From NCBI RefSeq assembly GCF_011927635.1, contig NZ_JAATJB010000017.1:1-62130 (forward strand): a DNA stretch of 62,130 bases. The letters run 5' to 3'. Source of the stretch: Sphingomonas trueperi (GTDB taxonomy: Bacteria; Pseudomonadota; Alphaproteobacteria; Sphingomonadales; Sphingomonadaceae). The notes beneath the pieces were generated by a model. It saw nothing but the letters and a program-made list of their open reading frames with translations. It searched no databases and was not told where the DNA came from. Made by a program: the position numbers and the translations under genes. This document shows positions 39,435 to 48,291 of this stretch, in pieces (position 1 is the first letter of the stretch; each line of letters opens with the position of its first letter).

Positions 39435-40967
39435 ATGACCGCCCCCGCCGTCCACCTCTGGCGCCTGCTCAAATGGGGCCGCATCCTCGCGCGTCACGGC
39501 GCGCTGCGCGGCATCGAGCGCGACGCCAACACGCCCCGTCCGGTGCGCCGCCTCGCGCGTCTCGCCCGGCTCGGCGCGCGCGTGCCTGCCGTCCCGGCCT
39601 ATGCCGATGCCTTCCAGGCGATCGGCCCCGCCGCGATCAAGCTCGGCCAGACGCTCGCGACGCGCCCCGATCTCGTCGGCGAGGAAGCCGCGCACGACCT
39701 GCTTCGCCTGCAGGACGCGCTGCCCCCCGTCCCCTTCGACATCATCCGCGAGCGGATCGAGACCAGCTATGGCCGCCCGCTCTCCGCGATGTTCGCGGAA
39801 GTGGAGGAAAAACCGATCGGCGCAGCCTCGATCGCCCAGGTCCACCGTGCGGTGACCACCGACGGCCGCCGCGTCGCGGTGAAGGTGCTGCGCCCGGGCA
39901 TCGAGAGCGACTTCGCCCGCGCGATCGATACCTATGAATGGGCCGCCGCCCAGCTCGAAGCCTATGGCGGCGAGGCGCGCCGCCTGCGCCCGCGCCTGGT
40001 GATCGAAAGCTTCAAGCGCTGGACCGCGCGCGAGCTCGACTTCCGCCGCGAGGCCGCCTCGGCCTCCGAACTCGCCGAAGGCATGACCGCCGAGCCGGAC
40101 TTCATGGTCCCCCAGATCGACTGGCAGCGCACCACCGGCAAGGTGCTGACGCTCGAGTGGATCGACGGCATCAAGCTGAGCGATCGCGAGGCGCTGGTCC
40201 GCGCCGGGCACGACATGCCGGGCCTCGCCGGCAAGCTGATCAAGGCATTCCTCCGCCAGGCGATCGCCGAGGGCTTCTTCCACGCGGACATGCACCAGGG
40301 CAATCTCTTCGCCCTGCCCGATGGCCGCATCGCGGCGATCGACTTCGGCATCATGGGCCGGATCGACCGACGCGCGCGGGTATGGCTTGCCGAGATCCTC
40401 TACGGCCTGATCACCGGCGACTATAAGCGCGTCGCCGAAATCCATTTCGAGGCGGGCTATGTTCCCGCCCACCACAATGTCGCCGAGTTCGCCACCGCCC
40501 TGCGCGCGGTGGGCGAGCCGATGCGCGGCCTGCCGGTGAAGGAGATGTCGATCGGCGGCATGCTCGACGGCCTGTTCTCGATCACCCGCGACTTCGACAT
40601 GATGACGCAGCCGCATCTGCTGCTGCTCCAGAAGACCATGGTGATGGTGGAAGGCGTCGCGCGCGGGCTCGATCCGGACATCAACCTGTGGGAAGTCTCG
40701 GCACCGTTCGTGCGCGAATGGATCCGCACCGAGCTGGGGCCCGAGGCCAAGGTCGCCGATCGGCTGATCGAGGACCTGCGCACCCTCGCCCGCCTGCCGG
40801 AGCTGGTGCGCAACATCGAGATGCGCTTCCCCGCTCCCGGCGGTGCCCCGCCCGAGCCGCCCTTGCGCGAGATCCAGGTCGTGCGCGTCGGCGGCGGCTG
40901 GCGCTATGCGCTGGTCAGCATCGTCGCCGCGCTGGCCGGGGTGGCCGGAACGCTGCTGCTGCAATGA
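39435..40967 (+). CDS. ubiB: Ubiquinone biosynthesis protein UbiB (ABC1/ADCK family)
   Basis: The product has 510 residues. GPAAIKLGQTLATRPDLVGE is the KxGQ motif that inhibits kinase activity in this family; EEKPIGAASIAQVHRAVTTD and VAVKVLRPGI form the A-rich loop and Lys; FHADMHQGNLFALPDGRIAA is the catalytic loop and IDFGIMGRID the metal-binding DFG. One or two C-terminal helices (YALVSIVAALAGVAGTLLLQ) anchor it to the membrane. UbiB helps deliver quinone intermediates. Its stop overlaps the next start (ATGA). Confidence 0.96.
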   Translation: MTAPAVHLWRLLKWGRILARHGALRGIERDANTPRPVRRLARLARLGARVPAVPAYADAFQAIGPAAIKLGQTLATRPDLVGEEAAHDLLRLQDALPPVPFDIIRERIETSYGRPLSAMFAEVEEKPIGAASIAQVHRAVTTDGRRVAVKVLRPGIESDFARAIDTYEWAAAQLEAYGGEARRLRPRLVIESFKRWTARELDFRREAASASELAEGMTAEPDFMVPQIDWQRTTGKVLTLEWIDGIKLSDREALVRAGHDMPGLAGKLIKAFLRQAIAEGFFHADMHQGNLFALPDGRIAAIDFGIMGRIDRRARVWLAEILYGLITGDYKRVAEIHFEAGYVPAHHNVAEFATALRAVGEPMRGLPVKEMSIGGMLDGLFSITRDFDMMTQPHLLLLQKTMVMVEGVARGLDPDINLWEVSAPFVREWIRTELGPEAKVADRLIEDLRTLARLPELVRNIEMRFPAPGGAPPEPPLREIQVVRVGGGWRYALVSIVAALAGVAGTLLLQ

Positions 40968-42082
40968 GCGGGCGCACGCGCCGCCTCTGGACCCTCCAGC
41001 CGAGCCGCTTTGCCGTCCTGTCGCGGGGCCGCGCGCGGCTGGCGTGGCTGGCGGTGCTGTTGCTGGTGCTTGCTTCGCTGACCGCGCTGACGGTGCCCTC
41101 GCTCACCGGCGACGGCGACTCCGCTGCCGCCACCGCCGATCGGATGACCGATATCGGGCTGTACGAACGGGTCGTCGCGGCGATGAAGGGCGGCGACACC
41201 TATTATGTCGCGGCGAGCGACGCGATGCGCGCCGGCAGCTATCCGCTGCGGCCGTTCTTCACCATGCGGCTGCCCGCGCTGGCGGCGCTACAGGCGCTGC
41301 TCCCCGGCTGGGCGAGCATCGCCCTGCTGCTCGCGCTCGCCGCGCTGACCGCCTTTGCCTGGGCCTCGCGCGTCGGCGTCGCGCTGAACGGGCTGTTCCC
41401 GCGCGCGGTGATGATGATGCTCCTCGCGGTCTCGATGCTGGCCTTCTTCCAGCCGGGCCTGGTGCTGTTCCATGAGGTCTGGGCTGGCCTGCTCGTCGCG
41501 CTGTCGCTCGCGCTGCGCCGCCCCGGCCGCGCGCTGGAGGCGATCGCGCTCGGCCTCGCCGCGATGCTGATCCGCGAGACGGCGGCACTCTATGCGATCG
41601 TCATGCTGGCCTTCGCCTGGGGCGAGGGCCGGCGGCGTGAGGCGCTGGGCTGGGGCGTGGCGCTGCTGCTCTTCGCCGGGGTGCTGGCGCTGCACGCGCA
41701 TGCCGTGACGGGGGTGACCGGGCCACTCGATGCCGCATCCCCGGGCTGGTCCGCGTTCAACGGGCCCGGCTTCTTCCTTCGGGCGCTGGTCACCTCGACC
41801 GCGCTTCAGGCCCTGCCGGTGATGGTCGGCGCGGTGCTGATCGTGCTGGCGCTGCTCGGCTGGGCGAGCTGGGACGAACCGCTCGGCCTGCGCATGTTCG
41901 CGCTGCTGATCGCGTACGGCGTGGTGATTGCGATCTTCGCACGGCTCGACAATTTCTACTGGGCACTGATGATAGCTCCCGCCGCGCTGCTCGGGCTGGT
42001 GTTCGTCCCCGATGCACTGGCCGACCTGTGGCACCGTGCGCTCGACAAGCGGCGGATCACAGTTACAACGATAGGCCCATGA
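40964..42082 (+). CDS. Uncharacterised polytopic membrane protein between ubiB and coaBC
   Basis: The product has 372 residues with about nine hydrophobic segments, the first after a basic N-terminus (RLAWLAVLLLVLASLTALTV). A periplasmic loop follows with ERVVAAMKGGDTYYVAASDA and MRAGSYPLRPFFTMRLPALA, reminiscent of GT-C glycosyltransferase-like proteins, and LIRETAALYAIVMLAF carries charged residues in a helix. No catalytic motif can be named. It overlaps ubiB and coaBC by four bases each, so it is translationally coupled on both sides. Function unknown. Confidence 0.75.
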   Translation: MSGRTRRLWTLQPSRFAVLSRGRARLAWLAVLLLVLASLTALTVPSLTGDGDSAAATADRMTDIGLYERVVAAMKGGDTYYVAASDAMRAGSYPLRPFFTMRLPALAALQALLPGWASIALLLALAALTAFAWASRVGVALNGLFPRAVMMMLLAVSMLAFFQPGLVLFHEVWAGLLVALSLALRRPGRALEAIALGLAAMLIRETAALYAIVMLAFAWGEGRRREALGWGVALLLFAGVLALHAHAVTGVTGPLDAASPGWSAFNGPGFFLRALVTSTALQALPVMVGAVLIVLALLGWASWDEPLGLRMFALLIAYGVVIAIFARLDNFYWALMIAPAALLGLVFVPDALADLWHRALDKRRITVTTIGP

Positions 42083-43251
42083 AGCGCATCCTGCTCATCG
42101 TCGGCGGAGGCATCGCCGCCTATAAGGCGTGCGAACTGGTCCGCCTGTGCCGCAAGGCGGGGATCGGCGTCACCTGCGTGCTGACCGAGGGCGGCCAGCA
42201 TTTCGTAACCCCGATGACGCTCGCCGCGCTGTCCGAGAACCAAGTCTACACCACCTTGTGGGACCTGAAGGACGAGGCGGAGATGGGCCATATCCAGCTC
42301 AGCCGCCAGGCCGATCTCGTCGTAGTAGCACCCGCCACCGCCGATCTGCTCGCACGCATGGCCGGCGGCATCGCCAGCGACCTTGCCACCACCCTGCTGC
42401 TCGCCACCGACAAGCCGGTGCTCGCAGCACCTGCGATGAACGTGCGGATGTGGAGCCACGCCGCCACCCGCCGCAACGTCGCCCAGCTCCGTGCCGACGG
42501 CGTGACCGTGCTGGAACCCGACGAGGGTCCGATGGCCTGCGGCGAATATGGCCCCGGCCGCCTGCCCGAACCCGAGGCGATCCTAGCCGCCATCCAGCAG
42601 GCGCTTTCGCCGGTCGAGCAGCGACTTGTCGGCAAGCATGTCCTCGTCGCCGCAGGCCCGACCCACGAGCCGATCGACCCGGTGCGCTACATCGCCAATC
42701 GCTCCTCGGGGAAGCAGGGCTTCGCCATTGCCGGCGCGCTGGCAGCACTGGGTGCGCGCGTGACGTTGGTGGCGGGGCCGGTGACGCTGCCTACGCCTGC
42801 GGGCGTCACCCGGATCGACGTGGAGACCGCGCGCGAGATGGCAGCAACGGTCGATGCTGCCCTGCCCGCCGATGCCGCCATCATGGTTGCCGCCGTAGCC
42901 GATTGGCGGGTTGAACCTGCTGCCCAGAAGCTCAAGAAAGGCGACGCCGCGCCGCTGCTGCATCTCGCCCAGAATCCTGATATTCTCGCCGGGGTGGCGC
43001 AAGGGTTGCGCCGGCCGCGGCTCGTGGTGGGCTTCGCGGCGGAAACCGAGCGAGTGATCGAACATGCCGTCGCGAAACGCACGCGCAAGAACGCGGACTG
43101 GATTGTCGCCAACGATGTTTCGGGCGATGTGATGGGGGGTGAAGCCAATGCCGTCCATCTCGTCACCGCCCAGGGCGTCGAAAGCTGGGAGCGCGCGTCC
43201 AAGGTCGACGTCGCCCGCCGCCTCGCCGAACGGATCGCCGATGCGCTGTGA
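42079..43251 (+). CDS. coaBC: Bifunctional phosphopantothenoylcysteine decarboxylase/synthetase
   Basis: The product has 390 residues from ATG 42079. The CoaC half (1-185) has GGGIAAYKACELVRLCRKAG, APAMNVRMWSH (PXMNXXMW motif) and the catalytic Cys154 in DEGPMACGEYGPGRLPEP. The CoaB half (about 195-390) begins AAGPTHEPIDPVRYIANRSS followed by GKQGFAIA, and AAVADWR and FAAETE are typical CTP-site elements. It carries out two steps of coenzyme A synthesis. Confidence 0.97.
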   Translation: MKRILLIVGGGIAAYKACELVRLCRKAGIGVTCVLTEGGQHFVTPMTLAALSENQVYTTLWDLKDEAEMGHIQLSRQADLVVVAPATADLLARMAGGIASDLATTLLLATDKPVLAAPAMNVRMWSHAATRRNVAQLRADGVTVLEPDEGPMACGEYGPGRLPEPEAILAAIQQALSPVEQRLVGKHVLVAAGPTHEPIDPVRYIANRSSGKQGFAIAGALAALGARVTLVAGPVTLPTPAGVTRIDVETAREMAATVDAALPADAAIMVAAVADWRVEPAAQKLKKGDAAPLLHLAQNPDILAGVAQGLRRPRLVVGFAAETERVIEHAVAKRTRKNADWIVANDVSGDVMGGEANAVHLVTAQGVESWERASKVDVARRLAERIADAL

Positions 43252-43252
43252 A

Positions 43253-44206
43253 ATGCCCCAGCACCGCAAGCCTGCGCGCCCCTTCCGCTTGCGGGAGGGC
43301 TCGGGGGAGGTACCAACGTGGCAGAAATGCGGAGAGGCTTCAGCCCCCCCCCTAACCTCTCCCGCAAGCGGAAGGGGAACGCAGGCTGCCAGATTCGTCC
43401 TGCCGGCTCTCGCCGGTTTCGCGCTGCTCGCCGGCTGCACCGCGCCCATCGCGACGACGCACACCGCCGCCAAGGTGGAGCCCGCGCTCAACCTCCACGC
43501 GCGGAACTTCGGCGCCACCGCGCCGGACACGGTGCGCACGCTGATCGTCGTCCTGCACGGTGACGGCACCCCGGAAACCCGCAGCGATCATTATCGGTTC
43601 GCCGAGGCCGCCACCCAGAGCATCCCCAACAGTGCCGCCGTCGCGCTGCTGCGGCCGGGCTATGGCGACGCCGCGGGCAACCGTTCGCCGGGCCAGGCCG
43701 GGCTAGGCTTCGGCGACGACTATACGCAGGAGCGGATCGACGCGATCGCGGAGTCGCTCGGCATCCTCCGCCGCCGCTTCGCTTCCGCGCGGCTGATCCT
43801 GGTCGGCGATTCGGGCGGTGCGGCGATCGCCGCCGACATCGCCGGCATCCGCCCCGATCTGGTCGACGCGATGGTGCTGGTCGGCTGTCCCTGCGCGCTG
43901 CCCGAGTGGCGCAAGGGTATGCAGAAGCAGCGCCACGGCGCGGCCTGGTCGACGCCGGTTGCCAGCCTCGATCCGCTCAAGACCGCGGGCGGAGTGATGC
44001 CGGGCATGCGCGCCGCGGTGCTGGTCGGCCTCGACGACAAGGTCACGCCCCCAGCGCTGTCGCGCGCTTATGCCGAGGCCCTTGCGCTTCGCGGCATCGC
44101 TACCGATCTCCGCATCGTCCCCGGACGGGGACATGATCTGCTCAACGATCCCGAAGTGCTGGCGGCAACCATCCGGCTGGCGACCGCGCTTCCCACGAAA
44201 GGCTGA
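43253..44206 (+). CDS. Alpha/beta-hydrolase lipoprotein with repeat-derived N-terminus
   Basis: The frame gives 317 residues from ATG 43253. About 45 residues come from the inverted-repeat element at 43270-43386 and resemble no protein; a lipoprotein signal RFVLPALAGFALLAGC follows. The mature part has LIVVLHGDGTPE (oxyanion), nucleophile Ser in LVGDSGGAAIAADIA, Asp in GLDDKVTP and His in PGRGHDLL. It is probably an anchored esterase or peptidase. The true start is uncertain: the element has replaced whatever lay before the signal peptide, and whether export still works is doubtful. Confidence 0.75.
   Translation: MPQHRKPARPFRLREGSGEVPTWQKCGEASAPPLTSPASGRGTQAARFVLPALAGFALLAGCTAPIATTHTAAKVEPALNLHARNFGATAPDTVRTLIVVLHGDGTPETRSDHYRFAEAATQSIPNSAAVALLRPGYGDAAGNRSPGQAGLGFGDDYTQERIDAIAESLGILRRRFASARLILVGDSGGAAIAADIAGIRPDLVDAMVLVGCPCALPEWRKGMQKQRHGAAWSTPVASLDPLKTAGGVMPGMRAAVLVGLDDKVTPPALSRAYAEALALRGIATDLRIVPGRGHDLLNDPEVLAATIRLATALPTKG
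43270..43386. repeat. Inverted-repeat element overlapping a gene start
   Basis: AGCCTGCGCGCCCCTTCCGC at the left (from 43270) and the inverse of AGCCTGCGTTCCCCTTCCGC at the right (to 43386) are the outer arms; both continue with TTGCGGGAG and then a G-rich tract. The total is 117 bp with a short unrelated centre. Unlike the other elements it lies inside an open frame, directly behind the coaBC stop. Confidence 0.85.
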
Positions 44207-44208
44207 CC

Positions 44209-44655
44209 TTGCTGCCGCCGATCCGTATCGCGATCCAGCGCCTGCCCCATGGCGAGAACCTCCCTCTCCCCCGCTACGCTACCGAAGGTGCTGCGGGCAT
44301 GGACGTGGTCGCCGCCGAGGACCTGACGCTTGCGCCCGGTGCGCGCCACGCCGTCGCGACCGGCTTCGCGATGGCGATCCCGGCCGGCTTTGAGGTGCAG
44401 GTCCGCCCGCGCTCGGGCATGGCGCTCAAGCACGGCATCACCTGCCTCAACACGCCGGGGACGATCGACAGCGATTATCGCGGCGAAATCAAGGTGATCC
44501 TCGCCAACCTTGGCAATGAGGACTTCCCGATTGCCCGCGGCGACCGCATCGCCCAGCTGGTCCCCGCGCCGGTCCAGCGCGCCGATCTCGACGAAGTTGC
44601 GACCCTCGACGAAACCGCACGGGGTGCCGGCGGCTTCGGCTCGACTGGGCGATGA
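44209..44655 (+). CDS. dut: dUTP diphosphatase
   Basis: The product has 148 residues from a TTG start at 44209, two bases after the upstream stop. The five dUTPase motifs are present: GAAGMDVVAAED, RSGMALKHGI, NTPGTIDSDYRGEIKVIL (catalytic Asp and uracil-binding Tyr region), RIAQLVPAPV and GAGGFGSTGR. It is a homotrimer that keeps uracil out of DNA and makes dUMP. The coaBC-dut linkage is frequent in bacteria; here a hydrolase gene lies between. Its stop overlaps the next start. Confidence 0.96.
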   Translation: MLPPIRIAIQRLPHGENLPLPRYATEGAAGMDVVAAEDLTLAPGARHAVATGFAMAIPAGFEVQVRPRSGMALKHGITCLNTPGTIDSDYRGEIKVILANLGNEDFPIARGDRIAQLVPAPVQRADLDEVATLDETARGAGGFGSTGR

Positions 44656-45032
44656 TCGCCACCTTAGCCCTCGCCGTCGCGCTCCAGGCGAACCCGCCGC
44701 GAGTGATCGACTGGCCGTCGCTCGCGCCGCTGCCCTATCGCGCCGAGCCGCAGATCACGCCGGACATGCTCGCCTTCGTGGCCAACGAAGTGACGACCCG
44801 CAAATGCCCGGTCGCAATCGGGCCGGGGCTGACGCTGAGCGTCGACGTCGCCGTGCTGGTCGACGCGCAGGACAATATCCGCACGACCGTACCGCGCGCG
44901 ATCCAGTGCCCGACGGTGGAGCAATACGCCGCCGCGATGGTCGCCGGTGCCGCGCGCGGCAACCTGTTGCCGCGCCAGGCCAGCGCCGACCAATGGTACC
45001 GCACGACGGTCACCTTCACCTGGCCGAAATGA
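44652..45032 (+). CDS. Uncharacterised small secreted protein
   Basis: The product has 126 residues and was not recognised. The N-terminus MIATLALAVALQA looks like a short signal peptide. Two cysteines (RKCPVAIG and AIQCPTV) could form a disulphide, and the strand-rich pattern LTLSVDVAVLVDAQDNIRTT resembles a TonB-C or energy-transducing-like fold only loosely. It overlaps dut (ATGA) and the ThiF/MoeB-type gene (ATGA), so expression is tied to both. Confidence 0.7.
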   Translation: MIATLALAVALQANPPRVIDWPSLAPLPYRAEPQITPDMLAFVANEVTTRKCPVAIGPGLTLSVDVAVLVDAQDNIRTTVPRAIQCPTVEQYAAAMVAGAARGNLLPRQASADQWYRTTVTFTWPK

Positions 45033-45793
45033 CGCTCTCCGACGAGGAGCTGGAACGCTACGCCCGCCACATCATCCTGCGCGAAGTGGGTGGTGCGGGT
45101 CAGGCGAAGCTCAAGGCGGCGCGAGTGCTGGTGGTCGGCGCAGGCGGCATCGGTGCCCCGGCGATCCAGTATCTCGCCGCAGCCGGCGTCGGCACGCTGA
45201 CGATCGTCGACGATGACGTGATCGATCGCTCCAATCTCCAGCGTCAGGTGCTGTTCGGCACCGACGACATCGGCTCCGGCAAGGCCGAGGCTGCTGCCGC
45301 GCGCGTCGCTGCGATCAATCCGAATGTCGCCGTGCGCGTCGAGGCGCGCCGCCTGTCCGCCGACGACGCGCCGGGGCTGGTCGCGGCACACGACGTCATT
45401 CTCGACGGCACCGACAATTTCGCCACGCGCCTCGCCGTCGCCGATGCCGCGCTTGCCGCCCGTGTGCCGCTCGTTTCCTCCGCCGTGGCCGAGTTCGAGG
45501 GCCAGCTCGGCACGTTCCGCGGCTGGGAGGCGGACAAGCCCTGCTATCGCTGCTTCGTCGGCCATGATCCCGAGCGCGAGGGTGTCAGCTGCTCCGAGCA
45601 GGGCGTACTGGGGGCACTGACCGGCATCCTCGGCAGCCTCGCCGCGCTGGAGGTGATCCGCGCGATCACGCCGTTCGGCGACGATATCGCCGGCAAGCTG
45701 CTGCTGGTCGACGCGCTCGCCCTGCGCTTCCGCACCCTCCAGCTGCCCAAGGACCCCGGTTGCCCGGCTTGCGGCACGGGAACGCTCCGGTAA
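45029..45793 (+). CDS. ThiF/MoeB-family adenylyltransferase
   Basis: The product has 254 residues. RYARHIILREVGGAGQAKLK and VLVVGAGGIGAPAIQYLAAA form the nucleotide-binding start, DVIDRSNLQRQVLF is the conserved adenylation segment, DGTDNFATR the Asp motif, and CYRCF with CPAC the zinc-binding Cys pairs; the catalytic Cys is in VSCSEQGVLG. It adenylates a ubiquitin-like sulfur carrier (MoaD or ThiS). With no thi or moa genes around, the partner cannot be chosen. Confidence 0.92.
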   Translation: MTLSDEELERYARHIILREVGGAGQAKLKAARVLVVGAGGIGAPAIQYLAAAGVGTLTIVDDDVIDRSNLQRQVLFGTDDIGSGKAEAAAARVAAINPNVAVRVEARRLSADDAPGLVAAHDVILDGTDNFATRLAVADAALAARVPLVSSAVAEFEGQLGTFRGWEADKPCYRCFVGHDPEREGVSCSEQGVLGALTGILGSLAALEVIRAITPFGDDIAGKLLLVDALALRFRTLQLPKDPGCPACGTGTLR

Positions 45794-45839
45794 CGTCCAC
45801 GCTCTACTGCGAGACGTTCACCGAGCAACAGGAGCCAAG

Positions 45840-46859
45840 ATGACCGACCCGACCGCCAAGCCGCCGCGCGTGCTCGTCACCGGATCGGCCGGGTTCATCG
45901 GCTTCCACACCGCCAGCCGCCTGCTCCAGGCGGGCGCGACCGTGCTCGGCGTCGACAATTTCTCGGATTACTATGACGTCGCGCTCAAGGAAGCGCGCAA
46001 CGACATGCTCTCCAACCACCTGAATTTCCGGGTGGCGCGAATCTCCATCGAGGACCAGCCTGCGCTCGCCGCCGCCTGGACCGAGTTTCAGCCCGATGTC
46101 GTGATTCACCTCGCGGCCCAGGCCGGGGTGCGCTTCAGCATCGAGCAGCCCGCCAGCTATATAGGCGCAAACCTGGTCGGCACGTTCAACCTGCTGGAAC
46201 TCGCGCGCCACCATCCGGTCCGCCACTTCCTCGCCGCCTCGACCAGTTCGGTCTACGGCGCCAATACCGACATGCCCTTCGACGAGACCCAGCGCACCGC
46301 CACGCCGATGAGCCTCTACGCCGCCACCAAGGGCGCGACCGAGCTGATGGGGCACAGCTATGCGCACCTGTTCCGCACGCCGATGACCTTCTTCCGCTTC
46401 TTCACGGTCTATGGTCCCTGGGGAAGGCCGGACATGGCGCTGTTCAAGTTCACCCGCGCCATTCTCGCCGGCGAGCCGATCGACGTGTACAACAACGGCG
46501 CAATGGTGCGGGACTTCACCTTCATCGACGATCTCGCGGAATCCATTGTCCGCCTGATCGATGCCGTCCCCGGCGGCGTGCCGGTGGAGGGCGACAGCCT
46601 CTCCCCTGCCGCGCCGTTCCGCATCGTCAATATTGGCGCGGGCCGCCCGACCCCGCTGATGGACTATATCGGCGCGGCGGAGAAGGCGCTGGGCCGCACC
46701 GCGATCAAGAACTTCCTGCCGATGCAGGCTGGCGACGTGCCCGCCACCGAGGCTTCGTCGGACCTGCTCCGCCGCCTAACCGGCTACGCTCCCTCGACGA
46801 CGCCGGAAGAGGGCGTGGCAGCCTTCGTGCGCTGGTATCTGGAGCATTATCGAAGCTGA
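45840..46859 (+). CDS. NAD-dependent sugar epimerase (UDP-glucuronate 4-epimerase-like)
   Basis: The product has 339 residues. VLVTGSAGFIGFHTASRLLQ is the extended-SDR GxxGxxG motif, VDNFSDYYDVALKEARNDML is characteristic of GAE-type epimerases, STSSVYGANTDMPFDE carries the catalytic Ser region and YAATKGATELM the Tyr-x-x-x-Lys pair. It likely turns UDP-glucuronate or UDP-N-acetylglucuronate into the galacto form. GGAG lies 6 nt before the ATG. A nucleotide-sugar dehydrogenase follows, which could supply its substrate. Confidence 0.92.
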   Translation: MTDPTAKPPRVLVTGSAGFIGFHTASRLLQAGATVLGVDNFSDYYDVALKEARNDMLSNHLNFRVARISIEDQPALAAAWTEFQPDVVIHLAAQAGVRFSIEQPASYIGANLVGTFNLLELARHHPVRHFLAASTSSVYGANTDMPFDETQRTATPMSLYAATKGATELMGHSYAHLFRTPMTFFRFFTVYGPWGRPDMALFKFTRAILAGEPIDVYNNGAMVRDFTFIDDLAESIVRLIDAVPGGVPVEGDSLSPAAPFRIVNIGAGRPTPLMDYIGAAEKALGRTAIKNFLPMQAGDVPATEASSDLLRRLTGYAPSTTPEEGVAAFVRWYLEHYRS

Positions 46860-46905
46860 AACCGCCGCCGGTGCACAAGGGCCGCTCCCGATTGGAGCGG
46901 ACAAG

Positions 46906-48252
46906 ATGACCTTCGAGTGGCCGGCGCACGGACTCAAGCTGCAGACCCGGATCGAGACGCGCGCGGCGACAATCGGCGTGATCGGCATGGGCTATGTCGG
47001 CCTGCCGCTGGCGGTGGCGTTCGGCGAGGCGGGCTGTTCGGTGCTCGGCTTCGACCTCGATCCCGAGAAGGTCGTCGCGCTCAATCGCGGCGACAGCTAT
47101 ATCAAGCACATCCCCGGCGGCCGCATTGCCCCCCTCGTGGCCGAGCAACGCCTCGCCGCTACCGCCGATCTCGATCGGCTGGGCGAAGTCGACGTGCTGC
47201 TGATCTGCGTACCGACGCCGCTCACCCGGCATCTCGAGCCTGACCTGAAATATGTCGAGCACACCACCCGCGCGATCGCCCATACACTGCGCAAGGGCCA
47301 GCTGGTGATCCTCGAATCGACGACCTATCCCGGCACCACCCGCGAGGTGATGCAGCCGATCCTCGAGGAGGACGGACTGCTCGCCGGCAAGGACTTCTTC
47401 CTCGCCTATTCGCCCGAGCGCGAGGATCCCGGCAACCCGACCTTCTCGACCACCAAGATCCCAAAAGTCGTCGGCGCCGACGATCCTGCCTCGGCGGGGC
47501 TGGCAATGGCGCTCTACCGCCACATCGTGCCGCAGGCGATTCAGGTCTCCTCGGCGGCGACGGCGGAAGCGGTGAAGATCACCGAGAATGTGTTCCGCGC
47601 GGTCAACATCGCGCTGGTCAACGAGCTCAAGCTGATCTTCACCGCGATGGACATCGACGTGTGGGAAGTGATCGACGCGGCCAAGTCCAAGCCGTTCGGC
47701 TTCATGCCCTTCTACCCCGGCCCGGGCCTGGGGGGACACTGCATTCCGATCGACCCCTTCTATCTCACCTGGAAGGCCCGCGAGTACAACCAGCATACCC
47801 GCTTCATCGAGCTCGCCGGCCAGATCAACGCCGGCATGCCGCAGCACGTGATCCGCGTGCTGGCGGATACGCTCGATGCCCGCTTTGGCCGGGGCCTGCG
47901 GGGCGCGCGCGTGCTGGTGCTGGGGGTGGCCTACAAGAAGAATGTCGACGACATCCGCGAGAGCCCGTCGCTCCGGCTGATGGAGTTGATTGAAGCCCGC
48001 GGCGCGACGGCCGATTTCCACGATCCGCACGTCGCCCAGATCAACGGCACCCGCGAGCACCCGACGCTCAACTACCGCTATGGCGTGGCATGGGACGAAA
48101 CCGCGATCGCCGACTATGACGCGGTGCTGATCGCCACCGATCACGACGCGCTCGATTATGCGGCGCTGGCCGCCTCGGCGAAGCTGGTAATCGACACCCG
48201 CAACGCCTGCGGCAAGGCGGGCGTCACAGGCGAGAACATCGCACGCGCCTGA
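46906..48252 (+). CDS. Nucleotide-sugar dehydrogenase (UDP-GlcNAc/UDP-Glc 6-dehydrogenase, WbpA-like)
   Basis: The product has 448 residues. IGVIGMGYVGLPLAVAFGEA is the Rossmann NAD site; PTPLTRHLEPDLKYVEHTTR, STTYPGTTREVMQP and FLAYSPEREDPGN are family motifs; the catalytic Cys is in GPGLGGHCIPIDPFYLTWKA; GVAYKKNVDDIRESPSLRLM begins the C-terminal domain. Length and HIPGGRIAPL favour the WbpA/TviB branch (UDP-GlcNAc dehydrogenase) over Ugd. It makes a uronic acid for capsule or O-antigen. It converges with galU across a strong hairpin. Confidence 0.92.
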   Translation: MTFEWPAHGLKLQTRIETRAATIGVIGMGYVGLPLAVAFGEAGCSVLGFDLDPEKVVALNRGDSYIKHIPGGRIAPLVAEQRLAATADLDRLGEVDVLLICVPTPLTRHLEPDLKYVEHTTRAIAHTLRKGQLVILESTTYPGTTREVMQPILEEDGLLAGKDFFLAYSPEREDPGNPTFSTTKIPKVVGADDPASAGLAMALYRHIVPQAIQVSSAATAEAVKITENVFRAVNIALVNELKLIFTAMDIDVWEVIDAAKSKPFGFMPFYPGPGLGGHCIPIDPFYLTWKAREYNQHTRFIELAGQINAGMPQHVIRVLADTLDARFGRGLRGARVLVLGVAYKKNVDDIRESPSLRLMELIEARGATADFHDPHVAQINGTREHPTLNYRYGVAWDETAIADYDAVLIATDHDALDYAALAASAKLVIDTRNACGKAGVTGENIARA

Positions 48253-48283
48253 GGCGGTGCGCCGGACTGCCCGGCGCACCGCC
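48253..48283. terminator. Shared hairpin between convergent genes
   Basis: GGCGGTGCGCCGG and CCGGCGCACCGCC form a perfect 13-bp stem with loop ACTGC. There is no T-run on either strand, so it is not a textbook intrinsic terminator, but its place between convergent stop codons suggests it ends or protects both transcripts. Confidence 0.6.
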
Positions 48284-48291
48284 CGGTGGGC

